From Mycolicibacterium rhodesiae NBB3 (GTDB taxonomy: Bacteria; Actinomycetota; Actinomycetes; Mycobacteriales; Mycobacteriaceae): DNA of 64,000 bases. Made by a program: the position numbers and the translations under genes. Within the stretch, counting starts at the first letter, position 1, and every line of letters starts with the position of its first letter. The stretch spans positions 3,472,001 to 3,536,000 of the forward strand of contig NC_016604.1 of the NCBI RefSeq assembly GCF_000230895.2. Reading direction: 5' to 3'. Below are positions 33,444 to 42,590 of the stretch, in pieces. The notes beneath the pieces are model-generated. The model ran no database searches and was not told the origin of the DNA. It saw only the letters and a program-made list of their open reading frames with translations.

Positions 33444-35140
33444 GCGTTTTCGTCGTTACTGAGCAACGGACGCAGCTTCTCCGTCTTCTCCGGTGTCCAG
33501 CCCGGCGGCTCGAGGATCGCGGCCCAGGCATTGGCGACGTCTCTGACGTACACGTGGCCGTGTCCGTCGGGCACGTCGACGGCGACAGCCATGTCCGCAG
33601 ACACCTGCAGGAACGTGACGATCGGGATCCACTGCATACGCCCCGACACGTCGTAACCCCGAGGCTCTTTCAGCCAATCCGGTTCGGCGAACAACAGATC
33701 CGGATTCCACCAGGCGATCGGGTCGGACGCGTGCTGCAGGTACACCACACGCGGATGGCCCCATTCCGCGCCCGCGGGCCGGTCCAGGTTGTCCGAGCGC
33801 GCGGCGAAGCGGACGTTCTCACCCTTGTCGTAGATGGGCAGCCACTCCGGCGAGTCCTTGTCGCGATCGTGGGTCAGCTGTGTCCAGATGGTGTTGTTGA
33901 ACGTCGGGCCGGAGAACAACGCTCCGTCGGTGCGGGCGATGAGGTTGTTCAGCGCCAGGAACGGCGCCTCGCCACCGAATGACCCGAGGCTCTCGCCGAA
34001 CACCACCAGTCGCGGCCGCTGATTCTCCGGCATCTCGCGAATGAGCGCGTCCACCGCTTCGAACAGCGCCTGGCCGGCCTGTCGCGCGTTCTCCTTGTCC
34101 ACCAGGAAGGACAGCCAGCTCGGCAGGAACGAGTACTGCATCGAGACGATCGCGGTGTCGCCGTTGTACATGTACTCCAGCGCCGACGCCTCGGCCTCGT
34201 TGATCCAGCCGGTGCCCGTCGTGGTGGCGACGGCGACCACCGCGCGGTCGAGCCCGCCCTTGCGCAGCAACTCCTGGGCGGCCAGCGCGGCTGTCGCCTT
34301 GATGCCGTCGGCGGAATGCAGTCCGGCATAGGCCCGGATCGGTTCGATGGCGGGCTTGCCGTTGAACTTCGTGAGCTCTTCGATCGTCGGTCCCGCCGAG
34401 ACGAACACCCGTCCCTGATGACCCAACGACTCCCACGACATCGCCGAGCCGGGCCCGCCCGAACGAAGCGGCGACGTCGGTGGTCCGAATGCGGGATCGG
34501 TTTCGTCGTTGGCGGCCGAGAACGTCTTGTTCAACGCGCTCATGCCGAATCGCACGACCACGCCGTTCAGCAGCGCGATGCTCAACGCCAGCAGCAGCGC
34601 GACCACAATCACCGCCGAGATACGCGGCGGTGCAACGCGATTGAGCTGGCGAACCAGGAAGCGCACCAGCCTGCCGATCAGCTGACCGATCTCGACGAAG
34701 ATGAACAGGAAGACGATCGACAGACCAGCCGTCAGCGGATGGTCCCAGAACCCCATCCGCGGTACGCCGTTGAGGTCGCGCACTTCGTCCTGCCACACAT
34801 GGAAATAGATGATCATCAGGATCTGACCGATGACGCCTATGACGACGAGCGCGATCCACGCCGCCTTCGGCGGGCGCGGGCTGGTGTCTCTCGACATCAT
34901 GAAGCGCACCAGCCATACCGCGAACACTCCGATCCCGTACCCGATCGCGCCCGCTGAGCCGCTGACGACGGCCTGGAAGAGCGGACCCCGCGGAAGCAGC
35001 GACGGCGTCAGCGACAGCCAGATGAAGACCAGGCCGAGAGCCGTTCCGAAGAACGTGTAGCGGCGAACCCACCAATCCTCTTTGGGGGGCGAATCCTCCT
35101 GCGGCGGTACTTCGTCGACGGCCTCAGCGGTGTCTGTCAC
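33440..35140 (-). CDS. membrane-anchored alpha/beta-hydrolase (Rv1069c-type)
   Basis: 566 residues. Residues 25-205 form about five membrane helices; the C-terminal 330 residues are an alpha/beta-hydrolase-like domain with the nucleophile elbow VFGESLGSFGG and a late catalytic-type His in VDVPDGHGHVY. This two-part arrangement (hydrophobic N-terminal domain plus Abhydrolase_9) is conserved in mycobacteria. It probably hydrolyses a lipid ester at the membrane. Downstream of echA8 by 9 bp, so possibly in one transcript with the two crotonases. Confidence 0.82.
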   Translation of the reverse strand: MTDTAEAVDEVPPQEDSPPKEDWWVRRYTFFGTALGLVFIWLSLTPSLLPRGPLFQAVVSGSAGAIGYGIGVFAVWLVRFMMSRDTSPRPPKAAWIALVVIGVIGQILMIIYFHVWQDEVRDLNGVPRMGFWDHPLTAGLSIVFLFIFVEIGQLIGRLVRFLVRQLNRVAPPRISAVIVVALLLALSIALLNGVVVRFGMSALNKTFSAANDETDPAFGPPTSPLRSGGPGSAMSWESLGHQGRVFVSAGPTIEELTKFNGKPAIEPIRAYAGLHSADGIKATAALAAQELLRKGGLDRAVVAVATTTGTGWINEAEASALEYMYNGDTAIVSMQYSFLPSWLSFLVDKENARQAGQALFEAVDALIREMPENQRPRLVVFGESLGSFGGEAPFLALNNLIARTDGALFSGPTFNNTIWTQLTHDRDKDSPEWLPIYDKGENVRFAARSDNLDRPAGAEWGHPRVVYLQHASDPIAWWNPDLLFAEPDWLKEPRGYDVSGRMQWIPIVTFLQVSADMAVAVDVPDGHGHVYVRDVANAWAAILEPPGWTPEKTEKLRPLLSNDENA

Positions 35141-35149
35141 CCACGCAGA

Positions 35150-35929
35150 TTAGCGGTGGCGGAACTCCGGTGTGCGCTTCTCGGTGAACGCGTTCATGCC
35201 CTCGGTCTGGTCGTCGGTGGCGAAGGCGGAATGGAACAGTCTGCGCTCGTACAGGAGTCCCTCAGCCAACGTCGATTCGAACGCGCGGTTAACGGCCTCC
35301 TTCGCCATGCGCGACGCGGACAGCGACATCCCGGCGATCGTCCTGGCGACCTTGTTGGCTTCGTCGAGCAGCGTGTCGGCGGGCACGACGCGGGAAACCA
35401 GGCCCGCGCGTTCGGCCTCATCGGCGTCCATGTTGCGGCCGGTGAGAATCAGGTCCATCGCCTTGGCCTTGCCGATGGCGCGGGTCAGTCGTTGGGATCC
35501 GCCCATACCCGGGAGTACGCCCAGTTTGATTTCGGGTTGGCCGAATTTCGCGGTGTCGGCGGCGATCAGCACGTCGCACATCATCGCCAGCTCGCAGCCA
35601 CCGCCGAGGGCATAGCCGTTCACCGCGGCGATGGTGGGTGTGCGGGTCGCCGCGAATTTGCCCCAGGCCGAGAAGAAGTCGCTCGAGAAGACGTCGGCGA
35701 ACGACAGTTCGGCCATCTCCTTGATGTCGGCGCCCGCGGCGAATGCCTTCTCGCCGCTGCCGGTGACGATGATGGCGCCGATGCCGGCGTCGCTGTCGAA
35801 TTCCGCTGCGGCAGCGACGACTTCGTTCATCACCTGGCTGTTGAGCGCGTTGAGTGCCTTGGGCCGGTTCAGCGTGATGGTGCCGACACGGTCATCGCGC
35901 GTGACGAGAATGGTCTCGTAGTCCGTCAT
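35150..35929 (-). CDS. echA8: enoyl-CoA hydratase EchA8
   Basis: 259 residues of the crotonase family with both catalytic glutamates: Glu113 in [12 protein letters not shown] and Glu133 in [15 protein letters not shown]. The oxyanion loop is [10 protein letters not shown]. Full agreement with short-chain enoyl-CoA hydratase, the second step of beta-oxidation. The start codon overlaps the stop of echA9 (ATGA). Confidence 0.9.
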   Translation of the reverse strand: MTDYETILVTRDDRVGTITLNRPKALNALNSQVMNEVVAAAAEFDSDAGIGAIIVTGSGEKAFAAGADIKEMAELSFADVFSSDFFSAWGKFAATRTPTIAAVNGYALGGGCELAMMCDVLIAADTAKFGQPEIKLGVLPGMGGSQRLTRAIGKAKAMDLILTGRNMDADEAERAGLVSRVVPADTLLDEANKVARTIAGMSLSASRMAKEAVNRAFESTLAEGLLYERRLFHSAFATDDQTEGMNAFTEKRTPEFRHR

Positions 35930-36975
35930 GTGAACTCCAGTTCGCGATCGGCCGGCGCGAAGTAGGCCTCGACGTCGGCGGTGGTGACGGCCGCCAACGA
36001 GTCAGGCGACCATTTCGGTTTGCGGTCCTTGTCGATGACCTGTGCGCGGATGCCTTCTTCGAAGTCGTGGCTGCGCAGCGCGCCGCACGTGGTCCGGTAT
36101 TCCTGGCGCAGCACGTCTTCCAGTGTGTCGAGCTTGGTGGCCCGTCGCACGGCTTCCAGCGCGACTGAGACCGAGGTGGGGGATTTGGCCTCGATCAGGT
36201 CCGCGGCGTCATTGGCCGCGGCGGCGCCGTTGCGGCGGAGGGCGGCGACGATGTCGACTGCGGTCGCCTCGGCGTAGCACTGGTCGATCCAGTCCCGTTG
36301 CGCCAGAAACTGACTCGCAGGCGCCTCGCCGGCGTGGGCGGCCAGGGCGGCGTCGACGCCGCCGGCGATGACGGCTTCCTTGAACGTCGCGATCGCGTCG
36401 TGCGGAACGAAGTGGTCGGCGAACCCCATCGCGATCGCATCGCCAGCGCCGAACGTCGCGCCGGTCAGCGCGGCGTGCAGACCGAGCAGGCCAGGGGCTC
36501 GCGACAGGATGAGTTGACCGCCGACGTCGGGAATGAAGCCGATACCCACCTCGGGCATCGCCATCTTGGTCGTGTCGGTGACGACGCGGACGCTGCCGTG
36601 GACGGCGATGCCGACGCCGCCGCCCATCACGATGCCGTCCATCAGCGCCACATAGGGTTTGGGGAAGCGGCCGATCTGCGCGTTGAGGCGGTACTCGTCG
36701 TACCAGAAACTCCTGGCGACCTTGCCTTTGTCCGGGCCTTCGGCGCGGGCGCTGTGATAGAGCGCGACGAGGTCGCCGCCCGCGCACAGGCCGCGGTCAC
36801 CGGCACCGTCGACGAGGACGGTGTGGATGTCGTCGTTGTCGGCCCAGTCGTCCAGCACGGGCGCTATCGCGTTGACCATCGGGTGGGTCAGCGAGTTGAT
36901 GGCCTTTGGCCGATTGAGGGTGATCAGACCGACGCCCCCACGCACGTTTACTAGGACATCCTCGTTTTCGTCCAC
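35926..36975 (-). CDS. echA9: 3-hydroxyisobutyryl-CoA hydrolase-like crotonase EchA9
   Basis: About 349 residues from GTG at 36975, chosen because the family starts near [16 protein letters not shown]; an ATG at 37014 with GGCGGAG before it would add 13 residues and cannot be excluded. Crotonase core with [28 protein letters not shown] and [14 protein letters not shown], and the longer C-terminal helical part typical of 3-hydroxyisobutyryl-CoA hydrolase (valine degradation). Translationally coupled to echA8. Confidence 0.85.
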   Translation of the reverse strand: MDENEDVLVNVRGGVGLITLNRPKAINSLTHPMVNAIAPVLDDWADNDDIHTVLVDGAGDRGLCAGGDLVALYHSARAEGPDKGKVARSFWYDEYRLNAQIGRFPKPYVALMDGIVMGGGVGIAVHGSVRVVTDTTKMAMPEVGIGFIPDVGGQLILSRAPGLLGLHAALTGATFGAGDAIAMGFADHFVPHDAIATFKEAVIAGGVDAALAAHAGEAPASQFLAQRDWIDQCYAEATAVDIVAALRRNGAAAANDAADLIEAKSPTSVSVALEAVRRATKLDTLEDVLRQEYRTTCGALRSHDFEEGIRAQVIDKDRKPKWSPDSLAAVTTADVEAYFAPADRELEFT

Positions 36976-37140
36976 GGAATGCAACTTTAGCCGTCGGAGT
37001 CCGTCAACCTGCATTGCGCTCCGCCGGGTAGGGTTTCCTGTGAAGATCCTGGGAGGTTCTTTCGGGAACCGATCGGAATCGTCAGTCGTTGATCGAGTGT
37101 TCGTCAACGAGTCGAACCAAGCATCAGAGAGGAACCGACG

Positions 37141-37989
37141 GTGCGGGAATCCAGCAACCCGGTATTTCGTTCCCTGCCCAAGGGCCAGGGTGGCTATGCG
37201 CAGTTTGGTACCGGAGCCGCCGGCTACGGTGCGCAGGCGGTACAGGCCGAGCCATATGTCACGCAGTACCCCGACCAGCAGCAGCGGGGCGTCGCCCGGC
37301 CGCTGACCATCGATGACGTCGTCACCAAGACCGGCATCACGCTGGCCGTGGTCACGGTGGTGGGCATCGTGTCGTACTTCCTGGTCTCGCAGAACCTCGC
37401 GCTGATGATGCCGTTCACCCTGGTCGGTGCGCTCGGCGGACTGGTGATGGTCCTGATCGCGACGTTCGGACGCAAGCAGGACAACCCGGCGATCGTGCTG
37501 AGCTACGCCGCGCTGGAGGGACTGTTCCTCGGCGCCGCGTCGTTCCTGTTCGCCAACCTCGTCTCAAACGGCGGTCCGGGAATGATCGCGCAGGCGATCT
37601 TCGGAACCGTCGGTGTGTTCGTCGGCATGCTCGTCGTCTACAAGACGGGAGCCATCCGGGTGACGCCGAAGTTCACCAGGATGGTGGTCGCCGCGCTGTT
37701 CGGCGTGGTGGCGATCGCGCTGCTCAACTTCGTGCTCGCAATCTTCGGTGTCGGCGGCGGGGAGGGCTTCGGCCTGCGCAGCGGTGGTCCGCTGGCGATC
37801 ATCTTCTCGCTGGTCTGCATCGGCCTCGCGGCATTCATGTTCCTGATCGACTTCGACCAGGCCGACCAGTTGATCCGCGCCGGTGCGCCGGAGAAGGCCG
37901 CCTGGGGCATCGCCCTCGGCCTGACCGTCACGCTGGTCTGGCTGTACCTCGAGATCCTGCGACTGCTGTCGTACTTCAACAGCGACTAG
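37141..37989 (+). CDS. Bax inhibitor-1/YccA-like membrane protein (Rv1072-type)
   Basis: 282 residues from GTG behind GAGAGGAACC. A 55-residue cytoplasmic Gln/Gly-rich start (SNPVFRSLPKGQGGYAQFG) is followed by seven hydrophobic helices with the Bax1-I features FGRKQDNPAIVLSYAALEGLFLGA and an acidic last loop FDQADQLIRAGAPEKAAWG. The family forms pH-sensitive ion-leak channels or regulators; the role in mycobacteria is not known. The 165-bp spacer to echA9 includes the inverted repeat GGTTC-N6-GAACC. A terminator follows at 38005. Confidence 0.82.
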   Translation: MRESSNPVFRSLPKGQGGYAQFGTGAAGYGAQAVQAEPYVTQYPDQQQRGVARPLTIDDVVTKTGITLAVVTVVGIVSYFLVSQNLALMMPFTLVGALGGLVMVLIATFGRKQDNPAIVLSYAALEGLFLGAASFLFANLVSNGGPGMIAQAIFGTVGVFVGMLVVYKTGAIRVTPKFTRMVVAALFGVVAIALLNFVLAIFGVGGGEGFGLRSGGPLAIIFSLVCIGLAAFMFLIDFDQADQLIRAGAPEKAAWGIALGLTVTLVWLYLEILRLLSYFNSD

Positions 37990-38004
37990 CAGTCCCCGCA
38001 AAAG

Positions 38005-38033
38005 GCCCGGCACGAAATGTGCCGGGCTTTTTT
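38005..38033 (+). terminator. classic rho-independent terminator
   Basis: GCCCGGCAC and GTGCCGGGC form a 9-bp stem with a 5-nt loop, followed by six Ts (38028-38033). The clearest intrinsic terminator in the window, directly after the Bax-inhibitor-like gene. Confidence 0.88.
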
Positions 38034-38127
38034 GGACTTCCGCCGAGACTGCGGTTGTCCACAGCTTCGCGTCCGCGACGCCGAGCGGAGGCCGCTTTCT
38101 GTCGGAGAACGTCCACAGCATGCGTGT

Positions 38128-38982
38128 ATGGACCAGCCATTCATAGGCAGCGAGGCGCTGGCGTCCGGCGTCGTGAACAAGCACCAATTGCGTACGCGCT
38201 TCCGCGCGCTGTATCCCGACGTCTATCTGGCCGGTGATGCGTCGCCGACGTTGGCGCAGCGAACATTAGGCGCATGGCTGTGGACCCGACGTCGAGGCGT
38301 CGTCGCCGGTCTAGCCGCGGCGGCTGTGCACGGGGCGAGATGGATCGCCGACGACATCCCGGTGGAACTCATCTGGTCGAATGCCCGATCACCCGATGGG
38401 ATCACGAGCCGAAGAGATCGGTTGGCGCCGGGCGAAAATCGCCTCGTGGCCGGACTCATGGTGACCACGCCGGAACGCACCGCATTCGATGTCGGGCGAC
38501 TGACAAGCGGTGACCACGCGGTTGCACGGCTGGACGCTCTGGGAAACGCGACTCGTTTCGACCGCGGCGCCGTCGCGGCGCTCGCTCGACGGCACCGGGG
38601 ATCCCCGGGAATACCTCGACTGCTCTCGGCCCTGGACTCTTATGACTCCGGCGCCGAATCGCCGCGCGAGACGTGGCTACGGCTGCTACTCGTGCGCGCC
38701 GGATTTCCGCGGCCGCGCACGCAGATTCCGGTGGACCGCCCGGACGGTCGGACCTATTACCTCGATATGGGCTGGGAAGACGTGATGCTTGCCATCGAGT
38801 ACGACGGCGATCATCATCGCGAGCGTCGGGTATTCGCCAATGACATCGTTCGATCGGAATTCATTGCCTACCGCGGCTGGACCCACATCCGCATCGTCTC
38901 AGGTGCCCATCCGGCCGACATCGTCAACCGCGTCCGCCGAGCATGGCCGTCTAGTGTGCGCTCAGATCGCGAAATAGTCTGA
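38128..38982 (+). CDS. AbiEi-like N-terminal / DUF559-type nuclease-fold protein (Rv1073-type)
   Basis: 284 residues from ATG at 38128. The first 60 residues resemble the winged-helix start of AbiEi-like antitoxin proteins (GSEALASGVVNKHQLRTRFRALYPDVYLA). The C-terminal part is a DUF559/Vsr-like fold with D-x(n)-ExxxK-like features: RTYYLDMGWEDVMLAIEYDGDHHRE and the late IRIVSG. Such genes occur in many copies in mycobacteria; activity is unproven, and there is no toxin gene next to it. The last codons run into the left arm of the palindrome at 38951. Confidence 0.75.
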   Translation: MDQPFIGSEALASGVVNKHQLRTRFRALYPDVYLAGDASPTLAQRTLGAWLWTRRRGVVAGLAAAAVHGARWIADDIPVELIWSNARSPDGITSRRDRLAPGENRLVAGLMVTTPERTAFDVGRLTSGDHAVARLDALGNATRFDRGAVAALARRHRGSPGIPRLLSALDSYDSGAESPRETWLRLLLVRAGFPRPRTQIPVDRPDGRTYYLDMGWEDVMLAIEYDGDHHRERRVFANDIVRSEFIAYRGWTHIRIVSGAHPADIVNRVRRAWPSSVRSDREIV

Positions 38983-39016
38983 AATCAACCCGATTTGCGA
39001 TCTGAGTGCACACTCG
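38951..39016. repeat. dispersed palindromic repeat, family 1 (copy 2)
   Basis: CTAGTGTGCGCTCAGATCGC pairs with GCGATCTGAGTGCACACTCG with two mismatches, giving arms of about 25 nt when the inner bases are included. Read on the minus strand it carries TTTCAGACTATTTCGCGATC, matching the interior of copy 1 (6422-6487). The left arm encodes the C-terminus of the 38128 gene; the right arm is 17 bp from the end of fadA3. Confidence 0.75.
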
Positions 39017-39032
39017 GCGGGAATTCGAGACG

Positions 39033-40250
39033 CTAGGAGAGGCGCTCCACGACCATCGCCATGCCCTGCCCGCCGCCGACGCACATCGACTCGATGCCGA
39101 ACGTCTTGTCGTGCGTCGCAAGGTTGTTCAGCAGCGTGGCCGTGATACGGGCGCCGGTCATACCGAACGGATGCCCGAGCGCGATCGCGCCGCCCGACAC
39201 GTTGAGCTTCTCTTCGTCGATGCCCAACTCCCGCGCGGAGCCCAATACCTGCACCGCGAACGCCTCGTTGATCTCGACCAGATCGATGTCGGAGATCTTC
39301 TTGCCCGCCTTGGCCAAGGCCTTCCTGATCGCCTCGATCGGGCCGAGTCCCATGATCTCCGGCGACAATCCGCTCACACCCGTCGACACGATGCGCGCCA
39401 ACGGCGTCAGACCCAGCTCCTTGGCCTTGGTGTCGCTCATGATGACGACTGCGGCTGCGCCGTCGTTCAGCGGACATGCGTTGCCGGCCGTCACGGTGCC
39501 GTTGGGCCGGAACACCGGCTTCAGCTGTGAGACGGCCTCGTACGTGGTGCCCGCCCGCGGACCGTCATCGGTCGTGACCGTTGTGCCGTCCGGCAGGGTC
39601 ACCGGCGAGATCTCGCGCTCGAAGAAGCCGCTCTTGATCGCGTCCTCGGCGCGGTTCTGCGACCGCACGCCCCAGTGGTCCTGATCCTCACGGCTGATAC
39701 CGGTGAGCAGCGCGACGTTCTCGGCCGTCTGGCCCATCGCGATGTAGATGTCGGGGATCAGCCCGTCCTCGCGCGGATCGTGCCACTCGTCGGCGCCCTC
39801 GGCCTGCTTGTCGCTGCGCGCGAGGGCCTCGTCGAAGATCGGATTCTTGCTGTTCTCGGCGCCATCGGCCCGCCCGACGCCGAAGCGCGACACCGCCTCG
39901 ACGCCCGCGGAGATGAATACATCACCTTCGCCGGCCTTGATCGCATGGAACGCCATCCGGGTGGTCTGCAGCGACGACGAGCAATAGCGGTTGACCGTGG
40001 TCCCCGGCAGGAAGTCGTAGCCGAGCTGGACGGCGACGACGCGGCCGATGTTGTAGCCGGCCTCACCGGCGGGTTGACCGCAGCCCATGATCAGGTCGTC
40101 GATGTCCTTCGGGTCCAGCGACGGAACCTTGTCCAGCGCTGCCCGGACCATCTGCGCCGCCAGGTCGTCGGGTCGCATCGTGGCGAGCGATCCTTTGAAC
40201 GCACGGCCGATCGGCGAGCGTGCGGTGGCGACGATGACGGCTTCAGGCAT
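39033..40250 (-). CDS. fadA3: acetyl-CoA acyltransferase (thiolase) FadA3
   Basis: 405 residues from ATG at 40250. Degradative thiolase with nucleophile Cys90 (NRYCSSSLQTTRMA), EINEAFAVQVLG, GHPFGMTGAR and the second active cysteine in SMCVGGGQGMAM. Cleaves 3-ketoacyl-CoA in beta-oxidation. Position matches Rv1074c. Its longer upstream reading (to 40439) overlaps the neighbouring gene in another frame and is rejected. Confidence 0.9.
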   Translation of the reverse strand: MPEAVIVATARSPIGRAFKGSLATMRPDDLAAQMVRAALDKVPSLDPKDIDDLIMGCGQPAGEAGYNIGRVVAVQLGYDFLPGTTVNRYCSSSLQTTRMAFHAIKAGEGDVFISAGVEAVSRFGVGRADGAENSKNPIFDEALARSDKQAEGADEWHDPREDGLIPDIYIAMGQTAENVALLTGISREDQDHWGVRSQNRAEDAIKSGFFEREISPVTLPDGTTVTTDDGPRAGTTYEAVSQLKPVFRPNGTVTAGNACPLNDGAAAVVIMSDTKAKELGLTPLARIVSTGVSGLSPEIMGLGPIEAIRKALAKAGKKISDIDLVEINEAFAVQVLGSARELGIDEEKLNVSGGAIALGHPFGMTGARITATLLNNLATHDKTFGIESMCVGGGQGMAMVVERLS

Positions 40251-40294
40251 GACGGACTCCTCGTATTCGACGGATATCGAACGTTGAAGCAAAA

Positions 40295-41263
40295 CTAGCT
40301 GGCGGACAAGACCACGGGTGCGGGGACCCCAGTCGAGCGGCGCCACAGCCTGCTGACGGTGCCGACCCGCGCCAGTAGCGAACTGACATCGGCGTTCCGC
40401 GTTTCCAACGCGACTTCGGGCTGAGGCCCATCGATGCACTCGCCCAGGGCATTACACAGCGCGGGCAGCAATTGCTTTGCCGCCAAGGCATAGCCGGCCC
40501 CTGACGGATGGAACATGTCATCGCTGAAGAGTTCGTCGGGGGCCTTGCGGAACTCCGGAGTCAGAAGGTCGGAGAACGGGACGGGCACCCCACCGGCGGC
40601 GCGTACCGCCGACGCCTGCGCCCGCGCCAGGCGCAACCCGCGACTGCGCGCCACCCAGCGCAGAGGCTGGGGGATGGCGGTGATCACGCCGAAATCCGGG
40701 CACGTACCCACGACGACGACGGCTCCGCTGGCCCGCAACCGCCGCACGGCCCTGCCCAACCGGCGAGCCGACGGCGCGATGCCGTTGGGCCGGGTGATGT
40801 CGTTTGCGCCGATCATGATGACCGCGGCGTCCGGCGGCGGCCCCGCGACGAACATCGCGTCGATCTGGCCGGACAGCCCCTTCGATGTCGCGCCCATGAT
40901 GGCTTTCGTGCTCAGCCTGATTCGGTCGCCGGACACCTCGGCGAGCCCACGCGCGATGCGTACGCCCGGCACTTCTTCGGCATCGCGGGAGCCATAGCCC
41001 GTCGCCGTCGAGTCTCCGAAGACCATCAAATGCAGGTCGAACGGCATGCCGCGGTGCCACCGTTCCACAGGGCCGCCGCCGGGTCGATACACGCCGTCGG
41101 CGCGCGGCGGGGCGTCCCAGGATTTGGGTATGACGCGGCGGGCCTTGTCGGCTTGCCCGCTCAGCAGATTGCGGGCCCCGACATACGCGGAACCCGTCGA
41201 CGCGAGTGTCGCCGCGGCCGCTAGGGCGACGGTCGTTGTCCTGCGCGGTGCACGTGTGCCCAC
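40295..41263 (-). CDS. SGNH/GDSL-type esterase (Rv1075c-type)
   Basis: About 322 residues from GTG at 41263. No ribosome site is visible, but TAAACT (41271-41276 on the other strand) lies seven bases upstream, as for leaderless transcripts. A signal-anchor-like helix (TTTVALAAAATLASTGSAY) precedes the SGNH core: block I FGDSTATGYGS, block III IGANDI and block V DDMFHPSGAGY with the catalytic Asp/His. An envelope-associated esterase; substrate unknown. Confidence 0.78.
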   Translation of the reverse strand: MGTRAPRRTTTVALAAAATLASTGSAYVGARNLLSGQADKARRVIPKSWDAPPRADGVYRPGGGPVERWHRGMPFDLHLMVFGDSTATGYGSRDAEEVPGVRIARGLAEVSGDRIRLSTKAIMGATSKGLSGQIDAMFVAGPPPDAAVIMIGANDITRPNGIAPSARRLGRAVRRLRASGAVVVVGTCPDFGVITAIPQPLRWVARSRGLRLARAQASAVRAAGGVPVPFSDLLTPEFRKAPDELFSDDMFHPSGAGYALAAKQLLPALCNALGECIDGPQPEVALETRNADVSSLLARVGTVSRLWRRSTGVPAPVVLSAS

Positions 41264-41459
41264 GCGAATAAGTTTAGGTTGAATTTTCTGGGATATCCGC
41301 GTGGCGACGTTTGACAGGGGATCACATTGCGGTATCAAGTCCGGTACCGAAATCGACTCGTTCATTGTTGAAATGAACACAGCCTGTCAAGCTAAGGTAT
41401 CGGTACCGCTGAAGCAAACGGCGAACCCGGGCTCTACAAAGGCGTAGGAAGTGGTGGCG

Positions 41460-42521
41460 ATGACGGCACCAAGTAAAGTAGCCGGAGCGGCGCGTCCTGG
41501 CGTATTGCCTGCTAAAGGGCATAAACCACGCAAATTTCCGGTTAGTGATGGCGCCCCTTTAGAGGTCGTCGAGGACGGTCCAAGCCTTGCGGGACGACTC
41601 ACTTCACTCGCGGCCCTGCTAACTATTCGCCCAACCTTGGCTATCGGCAGCTACGCTCCGCGCCTGCCGTGGCCCTGGGGTTTGGTCGACGTCGTGTCCC
41701 GCGTCATGCGTCCGGCCCCGGGCACGATACGCGCCACGATTTCTTTGCCGAACTGCACCGCCCAGCTGGTGCGGGCCAACGGGGTCCTGCCCGCGGACGG
41801 TAAGCGCGGCGTGATCCTTTACATGCACGGCGGCGCGTTTCTGACCTGCGGCGTGAATTCGCACGGTCGGTTGGTGACCGCCCTGTCGGGATTCGCCGAC
41901 TGTCCGGTCCTCGTTGTGAACTACCGGATGATCCCGAAGCATTCCGTCGGCGAGGCGATCGACGACTGCTACGACGCCTACAAGTGGCTGCGGCTGAAGG
42001 GCTATGAGCCGAATCAGATCGTGTTGGCCGGCGACTCCGCCGGCGGCTACCTGGCCATGGCGCTGGCCGAGAAGTTGCAGCGCGAGGGTCTGGAAGGCGA
42101 AACCCCCGGGGCGATGGTGACGATGTCGCCGTTGTTCGAGGTCGACAACGAGGCGCGGGCCAACCACCCGAACATCCACAGCGATGCGATGTTCCCGCCG
42201 CGCGCGTTCTACGCGCTGGTGGACCTGGTCAAAGAGGCCGCCGGCCGGCACCTGGTCGACGGAAAGCCCGAAGAGGTCTACGAACCGCTCGACCACATCG
42301 AACCCGGCCTGCCGCGCACGCTGATCCATGTTTCGGGCTCTGAAGTGTTGGTCAGCGACGCCCGCAAGGCGGCCCGCCGACTGGCGGCCGCCGGTGTGCC
42401 CGTCGAGGTGCGCGTCTGGCCCGGCCAGATGCACGTCTTCCAGTTGGCGTCGCCCCTGGTTCCCGAGGCGACTCGGTCGCTGCGCCAGATCGGCGACTAC
42501 ATCCGGGAAGCCACCTGGTAA
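41460..42521 (+). CDS. lipU: alpha/beta-hydrolase lipase LipU
   Basis: 353 residues from ATG at 41460 (AGGAA nine bases upstream; GTG codons at 41451 and 41454 are alternatives). Hormone-sensitive-lipase family: oxyanion motif YMHGGAF, nucleophile GDSAGG, catalytic Asp in SGSEVLVSDA and His in PGQMHVFQ. Hydrolyses short acyl esters. Position corresponds to Rv1076, with an N-terminal extension of about 50 residues. The promoter region is rich in small palindromes such as CGGTACCG. Confidence 0.85.
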   Translation: MTAPSKVAGAARPGVLPAKGHKPRKFPVSDGAPLEVVEDGPSLAGRLTSLAALLTIRPTLAIGSYAPRLPWPWGLVDVVSRVMRPAPGTIRATISLPNCTAQLVRANGVLPADGKRGVILYMHGGAFLTCGVNSHGRLVTALSGFADCPVLVVNYRMIPKHSVGEAIDDCYDAYKWLRLKGYEPNQIVLAGDSAGGYLAMALAEKLQREGLEGETPGAMVTMSPLFEVDNEARANHPNIHSDAMFPPRAFYALVDLVKEAAGRHLVDGKPEEVYEPLDHIEPGLPRTLIHVSGSEVLVSDARKAARRLAAAGVPVEVRVWPGQMHVFQLASPLVPEATRSLRQIGDYIREATW

Positions 42522-42590
42522 ACCGTGCGGACGTGAGGAGCGATTGGGCCTGCGCTGGTACGCAGATGCGTCGCCTGACACGATGGTGTC

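Noticed and set aside
36976..37140. Riboswitch in the leader of the Bax-inhibitor-like gene
   Set aside because: Only two short inverted repeats are visible (GGTTC-N6-GAACC and CGTTGA-N11-TCAACG); no known riboswitch core was recognised.
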